From NCBI RefSeq assembly GCF_000025325.1, contig NC_013745.1:349649-413648 (forward strand): 64,000 bases of DNA, given 5' to 3'. The translations under genes and the position numbers were made by a program. A model generated the notes under the pieces. It was not told where the DNA came from, ran no database searches, and worked only from the letters and a program-made list of their open reading frames with translations. Positions 41,403 to 51,055 of the stretch are shown here, in pieces. The stretch is from Haloterrigena turkmenica DSM 5511. GTDB taxonomy: Archaea; Halobacteriota; Halobacteria; Halobacteriales; Natrialbaceae. Position 1 is the first letter of the stretch. Every line of letters begins with the position of its first letter.

Positions 41403-41864
41403 ATGGCCTACGAAAACTTGGATGAAGACTTAGTGAACGAACTATTGAACGATGGACGTGCAAGCCTTCGGAGCCTCGCCGAAGAGCTCGACGTCTCCGT
41501 CACGACCATCTCGAACCACCTCTCCGCCCTCGAGGACGAGGGGGTCATTCAGGGGTACACGCCCATCATCGACTACGACGCGCTCGGCTACGACGTCACC
41601 GCGGTCATGCAGCTCAAAGGCGAGGGGAACGCGCTACCGAAAATCACCGAGACGCTGAAGGACCACGATCAGATGATCTCGGTCTACGAGGTCACCGGTG
41701 ACTACGACATCATCGCGATCGGCAAGTTCAAAGACACTGACGACATGAACGACCAGATCAAGCAACTGATCACCGATCCCGACATCAATCAGTCGAACAC
41801 GAGTATCGTTCTCAATGCCGTCTCGGAGAACGAACAGTTCGAACTCGAGACCGACGACGAGTAA
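41403..41864 (+). CDS. Lrp/AsnC family transcriptional regulator
   Basis: A 153-residue regulator. [51 protein letters not shown] (effector-binding) domain: [61 protein letters not shown]. It is typical of haloarchaeal Lrp proteins that respond to amino acids and form octamers. The start at 41403 fits the promoter, and the frame from 41322 would run through the TATA. Acidic C terminus (ELETDDE). Confidence 0.9.
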   Translation: MAYENLDEDLVNELLNDGRASLRSLAEELDVSVTTISNHLSALEDEGVIQGYTPIIDYDALGYDVTAVMQLKGEGNALPKITETLKDHDQMISVYEVTGDYDIIAIGKFKDTDDMNDQIKQLITDPDINQSNTSIVLNAVSENEQFELETDDE

Positions 41865-42494
41865 CCGCAGTGTAGCGGCGTTGTATCGACTGCTGCCGAA
41901 CGTCAACTTTTAACTGAGAACGAGACGAGTAGTGTCTTTCATATCGCTATCACGTACTTGTCGGAAAGCGAGAGTACAACGACGCCTTTCTTTTCGTGAT
42001 GCCACTACTCATTATGTACTTTTGATTATTTCTTCTAATAACCTATTATCTTATATGTAGTGGTCTCTCCAGCATGAGAAATTGTATATGTACGGATATT
42101 TCTCGAACTAGTGACTTCATGGACGCCAAAAGGCGCTGTGCACAATCTATTTCGTCTTATTTGGCTAGGAATTCGACAGTTGGGTAATCATATGGCGCAA
42201 TATCTCTTGAATCTGGTGATCGGAATGCGACCGCCGTGTTATTGGACTAAGAAGCGCTTTGACTCGGGTTCTGGGGGTGAGCAAATTTCGGGCTCTCGTA
42301 TCTCTGTTTCGACTCGCTATATCTCATACTCTCTTGAGTACCAAATTTATTACTTACTGCTTATTCCGATATGACTGTGGAACGTTACATTTCGAGATCT
42401 GAAATCGGCGCAGTGCTCGTTCTCGAGCCACTCCCACTCGAGTCAACCGACCGACACCGATAAAAACAGAGTTCTCACCGAGATATCCCCAGTG
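41865..42494. other. AT-rich intergenic region
   Basis: 630 bases of unusually low GC without a supported gene. The open frame at 42111-42374 is basic and hydrophobic with no motif and is probably chance. Confidence 0.45.
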
Positions 42495-43445
42495 CTACCG
42501 ACCGAGTTGCTGATCCAACCAGTCGTAGGAACTCGAGCGGACTTCCGTGGAGAACTCGTGACCGCCGTCGAAAAACAGCGTCTCGAATCGCTCCAGGGCA
42601 TCAGCATCGGCGTAGGCCTCGGAGACGACGTCGGCGAGGTCGCGGACCGATTCGGGCGGGAAGATGTGATCGTCGGTGCCGTGGGTAACCAGCAGTGAGC
42701 GCGGCGCGATGTCCGCTAAGACGTCTTTCATGTCACCAACCGTCAGGAGGTCGGGCACGTAGAGCGCGAAGTTGTGGGTGATTTGCTCGCGCTGGACGGC
42801 GGCGAGTTTGGCCACACCGCTCGAGACGACCGCGGCGTCGATGCGATCATCGAACCACGAGAGCCAGGCGGCTTCCTGACCGCCCAGCGAGTGGCCGATC
42901 ACGCCCAACGCCTCGGAGGTGACCTGGTCGTGGGCCGTGAGGACGTCGAGCGTGGCGACGAGATCCGAGAGGTACTTCGTCTGGAGCGAAGAGCCGCGTA
43001 GCAGGCGATCCATCGCGACGAACTTCTCGTAGTCGGCACCCGTGGGCGCCGTCCCGGCCGCTCGTTCGCGCTCGGACGGCCGTCGGTCCTCGAAGGCGAG
43101 CAGGTCCGGACAGCAGACGACGTACCCGCGCCGGCAGAGTTCGGCGCCGTAGTGGTACGGCTCCGTCTCGCTCAGCCCGGCGGGATCCGATTTCCCGACG
43201 TCGAACTCGCCCGCGTGCGGGTGCACGGCGAGAATTCCGGGCCGCTGCCCGTCGATATCGTCGGGGACGAGTAGATACGCTCGACTCCGTTCGTCCGGTT
43301 CGACGGCGTACTCGAGGAGTCGGCGCTCGAAGCCGTCGGCGGTCATGACCGAGATGGTTTCGACGGCCGGATCGGGTCGGTCGGGGAACGAACCGAGGCA
43401 ATCGAGGATCGCGTCTCGAGTGTCGTCTCTCTCAGGAGCGTCCAT
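42495..43445 (-). CDS. alpha/beta hydrolase (dienelactone-hydrolase/acetyl-esterase type)
   Basis: A 316-residue cytoplasmic alpha/beta hydrolase. PGILAVHPHAGEFDVG holds the oxyanion region; the nucleophile Ser is in GVIGHSLGGQEA, the Asp in LLVTHGTDDHIFPPE and the His in FFDGGHEFS. Such enzymes cleave esters of small acids or sugars. Lying just before a pectin island it could remove acetyl or methyl esters from pectic fragments, but it also resembles general dienelactone-hydrolase-like enzymes. No signal peptide, so it would act inside the cell. Confidence 0.75.
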   Translation of the reverse strand: MDAPERDDTRDAILDCLGSFPDRPDPAVETISVMTADGFERRLLEYAVEPDERSRAYLLVPDDIDGQRPGILAVHPHAGEFDVGKSDPAGLSETEPYHYGAELCRRGYVVCCPDLLAFEDRRPSERERAAGTAPTGADYEKFVAMDRLLRGSSLQTKYLSDLVATLDVLTAHDQVTSEALGVIGHSLGGQEAAWLSWFDDRIDAAVVSSGVAKLAAVQREQITHNFALYVPDLLTVGDMKDVLADIAPRSLLVTHGTDDHIFPPESVRDLADVVSEAYADADALERFETLFFDGGHEFSTEVRSSSYDWLDQQLGR

Positions 43446-43547
43446 ATCGGTTCGACGGACGGCGAGGTCATAATTCGGTCGGGTCGTGCGAGATCGCGGT
43501 TGGCGGCTACAACCGCGGACGGGCGTCCTCGACTGCCGCCGCCGGAA

Positions 43548-44492
43548 TCATCGGTACGTAATCGCTCGACGGACCGCGTCCCGCCGCGCTCGGAGTCGTT
43601 CACACCGTTCCGTAACGGCCGCCAATACCGGAAAGTCGGCCTCGAGAGACTCGTAGAGGTAGAGCTGCAAGAACGGGTAACCGGTCTTCGACCGGGAGGC
43701 ATCGTTCGAGTGAATCTCGTGCTGTCGGTCCCGATGTAGTTGCTCGTATCGGCTGAGACAACGCTGCAGTCGCCGTTCGTACTCGAAGAGTTCCGTGAGG
43801 GTGTACGTCGAGAGCGGCGAGTCGCTCTCCCGATCGACCGCGTCGGTCGAGTCGTCCTCCGTACCGGTCGAATCCTCCGCGACGGTTTCGTCGATCTCGC
43901 GAAGTCGATTCCGACTCCGTTCGAGCGCGTCGCGTTCGGCGTCGACCGCGTCAAGCAGCGATTCGCGGCGGGACGTGGCCAGTCGCGACTGCTGTATCAC
44001 CGCCTGTTTGAGCGGTTGCGAGAACTGGTAGCCGTTCGCGACGGCCGACGCGACGTTTTCGGACAGTTCCAGCGTCATGTTCTCGTAGAGTTCCTCTCCG
44101 TACTCGCTCTCGTAGTGATCGACGTCCATGACGGTGGCCCGGTAGGCGTCTCGGACGTCGCTGACGTTGCTCCCGGTCGCAGTGGTGTTTCCGACGAGAA
44201 CCGTGGAGACGCCGTCCCTGCTATCGGTCTGTACGGTGATCGATTTCACCGTCGACGCGAACCGGTCGAACGCCTCGCACTCCCGTTGCAGTTGCTCGCG
44301 TTCCCGCTCGACGGCCCTGGTCGCCGCGGGAAAATAGCCGCCGATCGCAAGCGAACTGGCAACTAGCGCCGTTCCGTGACCGCCTCCGGTCGGTCGCCCG
44401 AAAGCCGGCCCGCTGCTCGTCACTACGAGAACCGCCACTGCGAGAACCCCGAGCGCGACGACGCCTCGAATAGTTTGCTCGACGGTCCGCAT
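43548..44492 (-). CDS. DUF7260-like membrane protein
   Basis: About 314 residues (from MRTVEQTIRG). An N-terminal hydrophobic segment GVVALGVLAVAVLVVTSS and a second near SSLAIGGYFPAA are followed by a long alpha-helical, partly coiled-coil region (EREREQLQRECEAFDRFAS, ESLLDAVDAERDALERSRNRLREIDE) and an Arg-rich end. The pattern fits the haloarchaeal DUF7260 family; function unknown. A longer frame from 44528 is possible. No operon partner. Confidence 0.6.
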   Translation of the reverse strand: MRTVEQTIRGVVALGVLAVAVLVVTSSGPAFGRPTGGGHGTALVASSLAIGGYFPAATRAVEREREQLQRECEAFDRFASTVKSITVQTDSRDGVSTVLVGNTTATGSNVSDVRDAYRATVMDVDHYESEYGEELYENMTLELSENVASAVANGYQFSQPLKQAVIQQSRLATSRRESLLDAVDAERDALERSRNRLREIDETVAEDSTGTEDDSTDAVDRESDSPLSTYTLTELFEYERRLQRCLSRYEQLHRDRQHEIHSNDASRSKTGYPFLQLYLYESLEADFPVLAAVTERCERLRARRDAVRRAITYR

Positions 44493-44655
44493 ACGATCGA
44501 CTCTTCCTGGTCTGAATACTCCCGTCATCGTTCGTCACGTACCCATTCTTTGGTGTTAGTTATCACACTTTCTATCGAATATTTGACTATACTACTCGAA
44601 CGACGGTCCGGTCAATTACTCTCGAGTTCGACCGATGCGAAATCAACACGCTCGT

Positions 44656-46005
44656 TCAACTCGTCGCGGAGATACCGGAGTCATCAGTCGCCGACGGTTC
44701 CGGTTCGACGATCCGAACGCGTTTGATGCGCGTCGTATCGACGGTTTCGACCGTGAGATCGACACCGTCGTACGTGAACGTCTCGCCGGGTTCGACCAGT
44801 CGGCCGGCGAGATTGAAGACGAAGCCGGCGATCGTCTCGAACTCCTCGCCCTCCGGCAGGTCGATCTCGAGGGCGTCGTTGACGTCCTCGATGTTGACCT
44901 CGCCGTTGACGCGAACGGTTCGGTCGTCGACGACCTCGATTGGTTCGTCCTCCTGCGTCTCCAGGATCTCGCCGACGATCGCCTCGACGATGTCCTCGGT
45001 CGTGACGATCCCTTCCGTCGTTCCGAACTCGTCGATGACGACGACCTGCTCGACGCGCTGCTGGCGCATCTCGCGGAACAGTTCGTCGACCTGCTTGCTC
45101 TCCGGTACGTGCAGCGTCTCCTCGAGGTACAGTTCGAGGGTTTCGTCTTCGGTCTCGCCGTACTGACGGTCGCGGACGAGGTCGCCGAGTTCGACGACGC
45201 CGACGACGGTGTCGAGGTCGCCGTCGTAGACCGGCAGGCGGGTGTGGCCGCTCTCGACGCATTTCGCGACGGCCTCGTCGACGCTGGCCTCTCGAGCGAC
45301 CGCGGTGACGTCGAGTCGCGGCGTCATCACCTCTTTGGCGATGGTGTCGGTGAACCGGAACACGCGCTGGAGCATCTCGCGCTCGTCGGTCTCGATGATC
45401 CCCTCGCTCTCGCCGGTCCGGATCAGGTTCCGGAGTTCCTCGCGGGTCACGTACGACTCTTCGACGGCCGTACCGCCGCCGGTCAGCCGATTGATTACGC
45501 GGGTCAGCCAGTCGAACGTGATCACGAGCGGAAACAGCGCGTACTCCGAGATTTTGAGGGGACGAGCGACCGACAGCGCCCACGATTCGGTGTTCTCGAT
45601 GGCGTAGGACTTGGGAGCACTCTCGCCGAACAGCAGGACGACGGCCGTCACGCCGAACGTCGCCGCCAGCACCGCTCGGCCCTGGCTCATGTACATCGCG
45701 AACAGTCCGGTCGCGATCGACGACATCGCGATGTTGACGAGGTTGTTCCCGACGAGGATCGTCACCAGCAGCCGATGGGGATCGTCCTTGAGCGCCTGGA
45801 CGGTCTCGGCGCCGGGAGTGCCGTCCTCGACGAGCGCCTCGATGCGGTGCTGGGCCAGCGAGAACATCGCGATCTCCGCCGAGGAGAAGAACCCTGACAG
45901 GACCAGCAACACCAGCAGCGCCGCGACGCCGGCGGGAGCCACGAGATCCGATGGGAGCAGGCCGCCGGCGACTGCGCCGACGAGCATCGCCTCGAGTCCC
46001 GTCAC
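44656..46005 (-). CDS. CNNM/CorC-type transporter (DUF21-CBS-CorC_HlyC)
   Basis: A 449-residue protein: DUF21/CNNM membrane domain with about four segments (LVLLVLSGFFSSAEIAMFSLAQHRIEALVEDG; LLVTILVGNNLVNIAMSSI; VVLLFGESAPKSYAIEN), then a CBS pair (EVMTPRLDVTAVAREASVDEAVAKCVESGHTRLPVYDG; QQRVEQVVVIDEFGTTEGIVTTEDIVEAIVGEI), then a CorC_HlyC domain (FETIAGFVFNLAGRLVEPGE). Relatives export Mg2+/Co2+ or Na+. Full length, no defects, start at a clear ATG. It lies just before the pectin island and has no visible link to it. Confidence 0.9.
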   Translation of the reverse strand: MTGLEAMLVGAVAGGLLPSDLVAPAGVAALLVLLVLSGFFSSAEIAMFSLAQHRIEALVEDGTPGAETVQALKDDPHRLLVTILVGNNLVNIAMSSIATGLFAMYMSQGRAVLAATFGVTAVVLLFGESAPKSYAIENTESWALSVARPLKISEYALFPLVITFDWLTRVINRLTGGGTAVEESYVTREELRNLIRTGESEGIIETDEREMLQRVFRFTDTIAKEVMTPRLDVTAVAREASVDEAVAKCVESGHTRLPVYDGDLDTVVGVVELGDLVRDRQYGETEDETLELYLEETLHVPESKQVDELFREMRQQRVEQVVVIDEFGTTEGIVTTEDIVEAIVGEILETQEDEPIEVVDDRTVRVNGEVNIEDVNDALEIDLPEGEEFETIAGFVFNLAGRLVEPGETFTYDGVDLTVETVDTTRIKRVRIVEPEPSATDDSGISATS

Positions 46006-46175
46006 GACGCGTCACCACCGGGAGCGGGGGTTGGCGGCTGCCGGGAACCGCCGCGATCGGCTCTCGGGACGACGTACTCGCGGTCGCCTGCGGCGCTGCG
46101 TTCGGGTGGACGCCGGTGCATGGACACTGGTGAATGTTTGGGACTGGAGACTGGTAGTAGTTGGGACATTTCGGC

Positions 46176-48107
46176 TCACTCACTCGCCGGCGTGTGCGAC
46201 TCGTTCCACGGGAACGCGTAGCTCGGATCGTTCGCGAACCGATCGAGGTCCGCCGACAGCGACAGTCGCGAGCCGCTCGGGAGCGACACTCGGATCGCGT
46301 TCGACTCGGGTTGCCCGCGCTCGCCGTCGTACTCTACGGCCGTGAACTCGTGTTCGCCGTAGGCGCCGGCCTGCACGACGACCTTGCGGTCCGCGCCGCC
46401 GCCGTTGACCAGCGTGAGGTCGACGCCCTCGCTCGAGACGTCTTCGACCAGCGCCGAGACGCCCGGCGGGAGCCCCGGGCGCTCGTGCTCGGGGTCGAAG
46501 TGGCGGACCTGCGCCATCACGAGCCCGCCGTAGTAGACGGGCTGGGGCGCCCCCATCGTGAGCTGGAGGAGTCCGCGGTGGAAGACCGGGTTCCGGTCTC
46601 GGAGGTAGTCCTCGTCTAAGTCCTCGCTCTCGGGGACGCCGCCCTCCTCGCGCATGAGCGTGAGGTGGTCACGCACGTGGGCGTGATTGGCCTCCATGAT
46701 CCGCTCGGGATAGGCGGGGAAGTCGCCGTCGAGGTACGACAGCCAGGCGTACTCCTCGCCGGCGCCGTGTTTGTTCGACGCCCGGAAGTCGACCTGTTTC
46801 CAGTCCCGGCTGCCCCAGTCGCGCAGTCGATCGACGCGCTCGCGATCCTCCTCGGCGAGGGACATATACCAGAGGTGGAAGACGTAGGGGTCGTCCCGGT
46901 GGGGCTTGAACTCGTACCAGCCGTCGCGCCAGAGCACCTCGCCGTCGTTCTCCGTGAGCACGCCCGAGGCATTGTAGTGGTAGTCGCCCGGATCACCGTA
47001 CTTGTGTGGGACGTACAGCGTGTCGTGGATCGGGTCCTCGCTCACTTCGATCCCGTTCTCGATGAGGACGTCGAGTTGCGAGCGCGGGAACTCGAGGTAC
47101 TCCCGATCGCCCTCGAGCAGAACGGCGTTCTCCGCTGCGACCGTCGGCCCGATGCCGACGTAGTGCCAGCCGCCCCACGACCAGCCGTAGAAGCCGCCGT
47201 ACCACTTCCCGTTGGTGTACTCCCCGATCTCGCCCGAGAGTCCGACGTTGTCTGGGATGATCCCGCCGTTTTCGGCGGTGCGCTCGCGCCACGCTTGAAG
47301 GTAGTCCGTCACCCACTCCCGGTACCGGTCGTCGCCGGTGTGGAGGTAGGCGTTGGTCATCAGGCTCGTGATCCCGAGATTGAGCGGGATGTCGCCTCGA
47401 GAACAGCGTTCGCCGTAGATCTCGTAGAGTCGGTCCTCGTTGTCCGGATCGAGCAGCTCGGCCGCTTCGTCGAACTCCGTGTCCCGCCACGGGAGTCCGT
47501 GGGTCGCCCAGCGGTAGTCGGAGCCGTAGCCGCCGAATGTCGACTGGTCCCCGAACGCCGACAGATCGCTGTACTCGGGCCCCATGCTCCCGTTCTGGGG
47601 TGCGCGAACGAGGCGCTTCTCGCCGTCGTAGTTGTTCACGTCCGCGTCGTCGAAGTAGAGGCCCGCAAACCGCTCGGCCCGGTCGACGACGGTCTCGTCG
47701 TCCGGCGCCGCCAGCCCCATGTTGTAGGTGAAGAGATTGCCCTCGCCTAGGTGGAACCAGTCGCGACACTGCTCGAACTCGTCGACGACCATCGGGTGGC
47801 CGAACGGCGTCTCGGTCTCGCTGCCCCGTTTCAGCGCGCCTTCGTAGGCCTCCTGCGAGCGCTCGAGGAAGCGCTCGTCGCCGCCCATCGCGTACACCAG
47901 CGGCCAGTTGTAAAAGCCCTCGATCACGTCGTCGAAGCCATCGACGCCGACGTGGTCGTCGGGCGGCCAGTAGGGCTCGCCGTTCTCGGCGAGGTACTCG
48001 TCGACGAACCCGTCGACGGCGTCGGCCATCGTCTCGAACAGGTCGCGCTGTAACGTGGCCCATTCCGGCGGTCGTCTGAAGGTGTCGCTCGCCCGAATCT
48101 CGTACAT
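46176..48107 (-). CDS. large uncharacterised protein of the pectin island (alpha/alpha-barrel-like)
   Basis: About 643 residues, start at MYEIRASDTFRRPPEW (48107). No signal peptide, so probably cytoplasmic. Rich in Trp, Tyr and Asp with repeated helical motifs (FYNWPLVYAMGGDERFLERSQEAYEGAL; DIPLNLGITSLMTNAYLHTGDDRYREWVTDYLQAWRER; GFYGWSWGGWHYVG), which suggests an alpha/alpha toroid like those of many glycoside hydrolases and polysaccharide lyases. The last about 120 residues (DVSSEGVDLTLVNGGGADRKVVVQAGAYGEHEF) look like a small beta-sandwich. It follows the 48171 gene on the same strand (64-base gap). A carbohydrate-active role is inferred from fold cues and context; I cannot name a family. 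Confidence 0.6.
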   Translation of the reverse strand: MYEIRASDTFRRPPEWATLQRDLFETMADAVDGFVDEYLAENGEPYWPPDDHVGVDGFDDVIEGFYNWPLVYAMGGDERFLERSQEAYEGALKRGSETETPFGHPMVVDEFEQCRDWFHLGEGNLFTYNMGLAAPDDETVVDRAERFAGLYFDDADVNNYDGEKRLVRAPQNGSMGPEYSDLSAFGDQSTFGGYGSDYRWATHGLPWRDTEFDEAAELLDPDNEDRLYEIYGERCSRGDIPLNLGITSLMTNAYLHTGDDRYREWVTDYLQAWRERTAENGGIIPDNVGLSGEIGEYTNGKWYGGFYGWSWGGWHYVGIGPTVAAENAVLLEGDREYLEFPRSQLDVLIENGIEVSEDPIHDTLYVPHKYGDPGDYHYNASGVLTENDGEVLWRDGWYEFKPHRDDPYVFHLWYMSLAEEDRERVDRLRDWGSRDWKQVDFRASNKHGAGEEYAWLSYLDGDFPAYPERIMEANHAHVRDHLTLMREEGGVPESEDLDEDYLRDRNPVFHRGLLQLTMGAPQPVYYGGLVMAQVRHFDPEHERPGLPPGVSALVEDVSSEGVDLTLVNGGGADRKVVVQAGAYGEHEFTAVEYDGERGQPESNAIRVSLPSGSRLSLSADLDRFANDPSYAFPWNESHTPASE

Positions 48108-48170
48108 ACTCGGTGGAGTGTCTCTCGGACGGATTAATATTTGGGTGTCGGTGGCGCCCACCGGCGCCGG

Positions 48171-48536
48171 CTACGCCTCGAGGTTCCCCTTCGAGTCCAG
48201 AATCTCGGTGAAGAGGTCGACGAACAGCGACGTCCGCTTCGGATAGCCGTCGTCGGTCGTCTCCTCGAGCGGCGCGTTCTCGAGGTTCGTCACCAGATCC
48301 GGGGTGTGGGGAAGTCTCCCGACGACCTCGCGGACCTCGAACGTGATCGCGTTGTCGTCGTCCGTATCGAGCCACGCGGCCGCGCTCTGTTCGTCGGTGT
48401 ACTCGATGGTGTACGTCTCCCCGCCGGCCAACTCGACGATGTGGTCCATGGAGCCGATCTCGAGGCTGTGGTCGTCGCGCTCCAGGTAGAGCGTCCCGTC
48501 GGCGATCCGTGGTTCGTATCGGGGCTGATCCGTCAT
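48171..48536 (-). CDS. small hypothetical protein upstream of the 46176 gene
   Basis: A 121-residue acidic protein (MTDQPRYEPRIADGTLYLERDDHSLEIGSMDHIVELAGGETYTIEYTDEQ...) with an all-beta first half and a helical end (RTSLFVDLFTEILDSKGNLEA). A frame 28 residues longer exists but is less likely. Same strand as and just upstream of the 46176 gene, so probably one transcript. Function unknown; could be an accessory beta-domain partner of that protein. Confidence 0.55.
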   Translation of the reverse strand: MTDQPRYEPRIADGTLYLERDDHSLEIGSMDHIVELAGGETYTIEYTDEQSAAAWLDTDDDNAITFEVREVVGRLPHTPDLVTNLENAPLEETTDDGYPKRTSLFVDLFTEILDSKGNLEA

Positions 48537-48742
48537 TGTGTGGTAACTGAAGTCATAGGTCACGGAGGGATAAATGATGTGTTCTTTTCCGGTTCCCGTC
48601 TCGGCCAGCGCTACCCACAACCCCGAATCATCGAAAAAAGACCGATCGTCCGCGGGCGAGTCGTTCGCCCGCGGATGGGTCGCTCGGTCCGCTCCCGACT
48701 CCAGTCGTGTCTCGACTTTTCGTCCGTGTAAGTGGGAACCGA

Positions 48743-50848
48743 CTATTCGACGCTGCGAGCTTTCGCGCGAAGCCAGGCGTGCGTTCCGTTCTGGGGGACG
48801 TCCAGCCGCCGCCGGTTGACCTCGAGGTCGGGGTAACCGCCGACCTCTTCCTGGCTGTCGATGTACGTGCCGTCACCGGTACGGAGCTGCTCGAGGACGC
48901 GCTCGTCGTGAGCGGTTCGGTCGGCCGGCCGCGCGCCGACGTTCTCGAGGTTGTGTTCGACGACGTCCTCCGAGTCGAAGACCTCGAGGTCCTCGGGCCA
49001 GAGCGGCCGCGAGTCGAGTCGCGTGATTCCGTCGCCGACCATCGGATTGTCGCCGCCCTCGAGGACGTTGTCGGCGACGTACGCGTCGCCGTCGCCGAAG
49101 ACGTTGGGCTGGTCGCTGACCGGTCGCCGGAAGACGTTGCCTTCGATGCTCGCCTCCGTGTCGGGATCCATCCAGGCCCCGTCCCTGTAGTGATACATAA
49201 CGTTGTTCGAAACGACGGTTCTGGTCCCCTCCTTGAGGCGCGGGTTCCGATCGTAGTTGTGCGCCCAGACGTTGCCCGCGAGCGCGACGTTTTCCGCGTT
49301 GTTACCGATCAGCGAACCGTAGCCGTGATCGCCCTTGTGATGGGTCGCGTCCTGCAGCGGCTCGGCGATCAGGCAGTTCGAGACCGTCGTGTTTTCGGTG
49401 TCGTAGCCGACCGAGAGGTTCTCGTCGACCCCCCACGTCGCCGTGCAGTGGTCGATGACGTTGTTCTCGGTCCCGTCTCCCGTTCTGATCCCGTCGGGTT
49501 CCCAGTCGCTCTCCTCGGTCAGGTTGGCGTCGCCGGGCCGGACCCGCAGGTGCTGGACGACGCAATCGTCCGCGTCGATCCAGAGATCGCCGCGCGTGAG
49601 CGTGATCCCCGGCGACGGGGCCGTCTGTCCCGCGAGGTAGAGTTCATCGTTGACCACCGTCAGGCGCTGCTCCTCGAGATCGATCACACCGCTGGTCTCG
49701 AAGACGACCAGACGCGGCCCGTCGACCCCGACCGCGGCCGACAGCTGGCGTCGCGTCGGCTCGGTGATCTTGATGACGGGCGTGTCGTCGTCCAGCCACG
49801 GCGCCGGATCCGCGAACCCGTCGGCGAGGTCGACGTATGATGCGCTTCGTGGCCCGTTTCGAACCGTCCGGCCGTTCGACCGACCGGGCGTCCCGACCGT
49901 TCTGGTCGACCCGGTCGCCCAATCCCCGTCGCTCGTCTCGATGACCGCGCGGTACTCGTAGTACCGCCTGCTCGTGAGGCCGTCGAGGCGGACGCCGAAC
50001 GCCCCCGTCTCCTCGAGCGTTCCCGCGGCGGTCGTCGCCCAGGACTCGGTCGGAACCTCCCGATACTCGACGTAGCAGTCGGCCGACTCGGCGCCGCCCA
50101 GATCGGTCAGTTCGCCGCGTACCGTCGCCCCCGTGGCCGTCACGTCGGTCGCATCGCCGGTCGAGACGAACGGGACGCCCTCTTCAACGTCGACGCTTCC
50201 GGCGACGTCGACGTCGCCGATATCGCGGTTGGCGGTCGGTTCGAGTCCCGTCAGATCGCGTAGTTCGGCCGTACAGAGCGTGCCGACGTTGTGGCTCGTC
50301 ACGGGGAGGCCGACGTACGCGTCGTCGCTCAATTCGACGTGTTCCGCGTCGATATCGGCGATCAGCGTCCAGCTCTCCCCGTCATTCGAGCCGTACGCCT
50401 CGAAGACGTCGCCGCTCCGCTTCAGGCGCAGCCACTCGGCCTCGAGGCTCCCACCGTCGACTTCGCTCTCGTCTTCGCCGCCCGACGTCGTGCTGACCGT
50501 ATCGACGCCGGCTTCCGGCCGCCACTGGAGCGACGCCTCGCCGCTGGGCGTCCGCCGGAGCATCACGTTCTTCACCGTGGGATCCAGTGACTCCCGGATC
50601 ATGATGCCGGTCTTCGCGTTGGGGTCAGTGTTCTCGAGCGCGGTGTTTCGCACTTGTACGTCGAAGTCTCCGCTGACGTTGTCGTAGTAGTAGTGGAACG
50701 CGTCCGCCGTACTCCAGATGTCCGCACCACCGCCGCGAATCGTGATGATGGTCGCCGCCGCGGCCGTGCCACTGGTAACCGCTGCTGCCGTCAGTCCGAG
50801 GCTCCCCGCACCGATCGCTCGCAGGAAGGATCGTCGTTTGTGTGCCAT
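48743..50848 (-). CDS. secreted PL1-type pectate lyase with N-terminal accessory domains
   Basis: A 701-residue exported protein. Tat signal RRSFLRAIGAGSLGLTAAAVTSGTAAA; residues about 33-210 form a beta-sandwich (GADIWSTADAFHYYYDNVSGDFDVQV; GIMIRESLDPTVKNVMLR) of the DUF1349-like jelly-roll type; about 225-320 an FN3-like domain (ATGATVRGELTDLGGAES); then a right-handed beta-helix pectate lyase with VVFETSGVIDLE, LAGQTAPSPGITL, NVIDHCTATWGVDENLSV (Ca-binding region) and DRNPRLKEGTRTVVSNN (catalytic Arg region). It cleaves polygalacturonate by beta-elimination outside the cell. Same architecture as the 60102 gene. A strong promoter lies just upstream. Confidence 0.88.
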   Translation of the reverse strand: MAHKRRSFLRAIGAGSLGLTAAAVTSGTAAAATIITIRGGGADIWSTADAFHYYYDNVSGDFDVQVRNTALENTDPNAKTGIMIRESLDPTVKNVMLRRTPSGEASLQWRPEAGVDTVSTTSGGEDESEVDGGSLEAEWLRLKRSGDVFEAYGSNDGESWTLIADIDAEHVELSDDAYVGLPVTSHNVGTLCTAELRDLTGLEPTANRDIGDVDVAGSVDVEEGVPFVSTGDATDVTATGATVRGELTDLGGAESADCYVEYREVPTESWATTAAGTLEETGAFGVRLDGLTSRRYYEYRAVIETSDGDWATGSTRTVGTPGRSNGRTVRNGPRSASYVDLADGFADPAPWLDDDTPVIKITEPTRRQLSAAVGVDGPRLVVFETSGVIDLEEQRLTVVNDELYLAGQTAPSPGITLTRGDLWIDADDCVVQHLRVRPGDANLTEESDWEPDGIRTGDGTENNVIDHCTATWGVDENLSVGYDTENTTVSNCLIAEPLQDATHHKGDHGYGSLIGNNAENVALAGNVWAHNYDRNPRLKEGTRTVVSNNVMYHYRDGAWMDPDTEASIEGNVFRRPVSDQPNVFGDGDAYVADNVLEGGDNPMVGDGITRLDSRPLWPEDLEVFDSEDVVEHNLENVGARPADRTAHDERVLEQLRTGDGTYIDSQEEVGGYPDLEVNRRRLDVPQNGTHAWLRAKARSVE

Positions 50849-50882
50849 GGTATTACACCACCACCCCCGACAATACCGTCAG

Positions 50883-50902
50883 TGATATATCTTTTTTCGC
50901 AG
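50883..50902 (-). promoter_or_regulatory. promoter of the 48743 pectate lyase gene
   Basis: Minus strand GCGAAAAAAGATATATCA: a BRE-like CGAAAA followed by a TATA box, about 40 bases before the ATG at 50848. Confidence 0.5.
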
Positions 50903-51055
50903 AAGGTACATTTTTCCGAACGTACAGGTAATCGTTACCGCCTCTGACGGATGAGTTATTCCGCGTGACAAATCCGTCCTCGCTCACTGCGTGTTCGAAA
51001 GCGACGGTTCGTCGCGCGAACGCGACGAAACGCGAGTCTCCCGCCCCCGTCGGTC

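Noticed and set aside
42111..42374. 87-residue plus-strand open frame in the AT-rich gap
   Set aside because: Basic and hydrophobic with no motif; AT-rich sequence with chance lack of stops.
44635..45897. 420-residue plus-strand open frame opposite the CNNM/CorC gene
   Set aside because: Exact antisense shadow of a clearly recognised gene on the minus strand.
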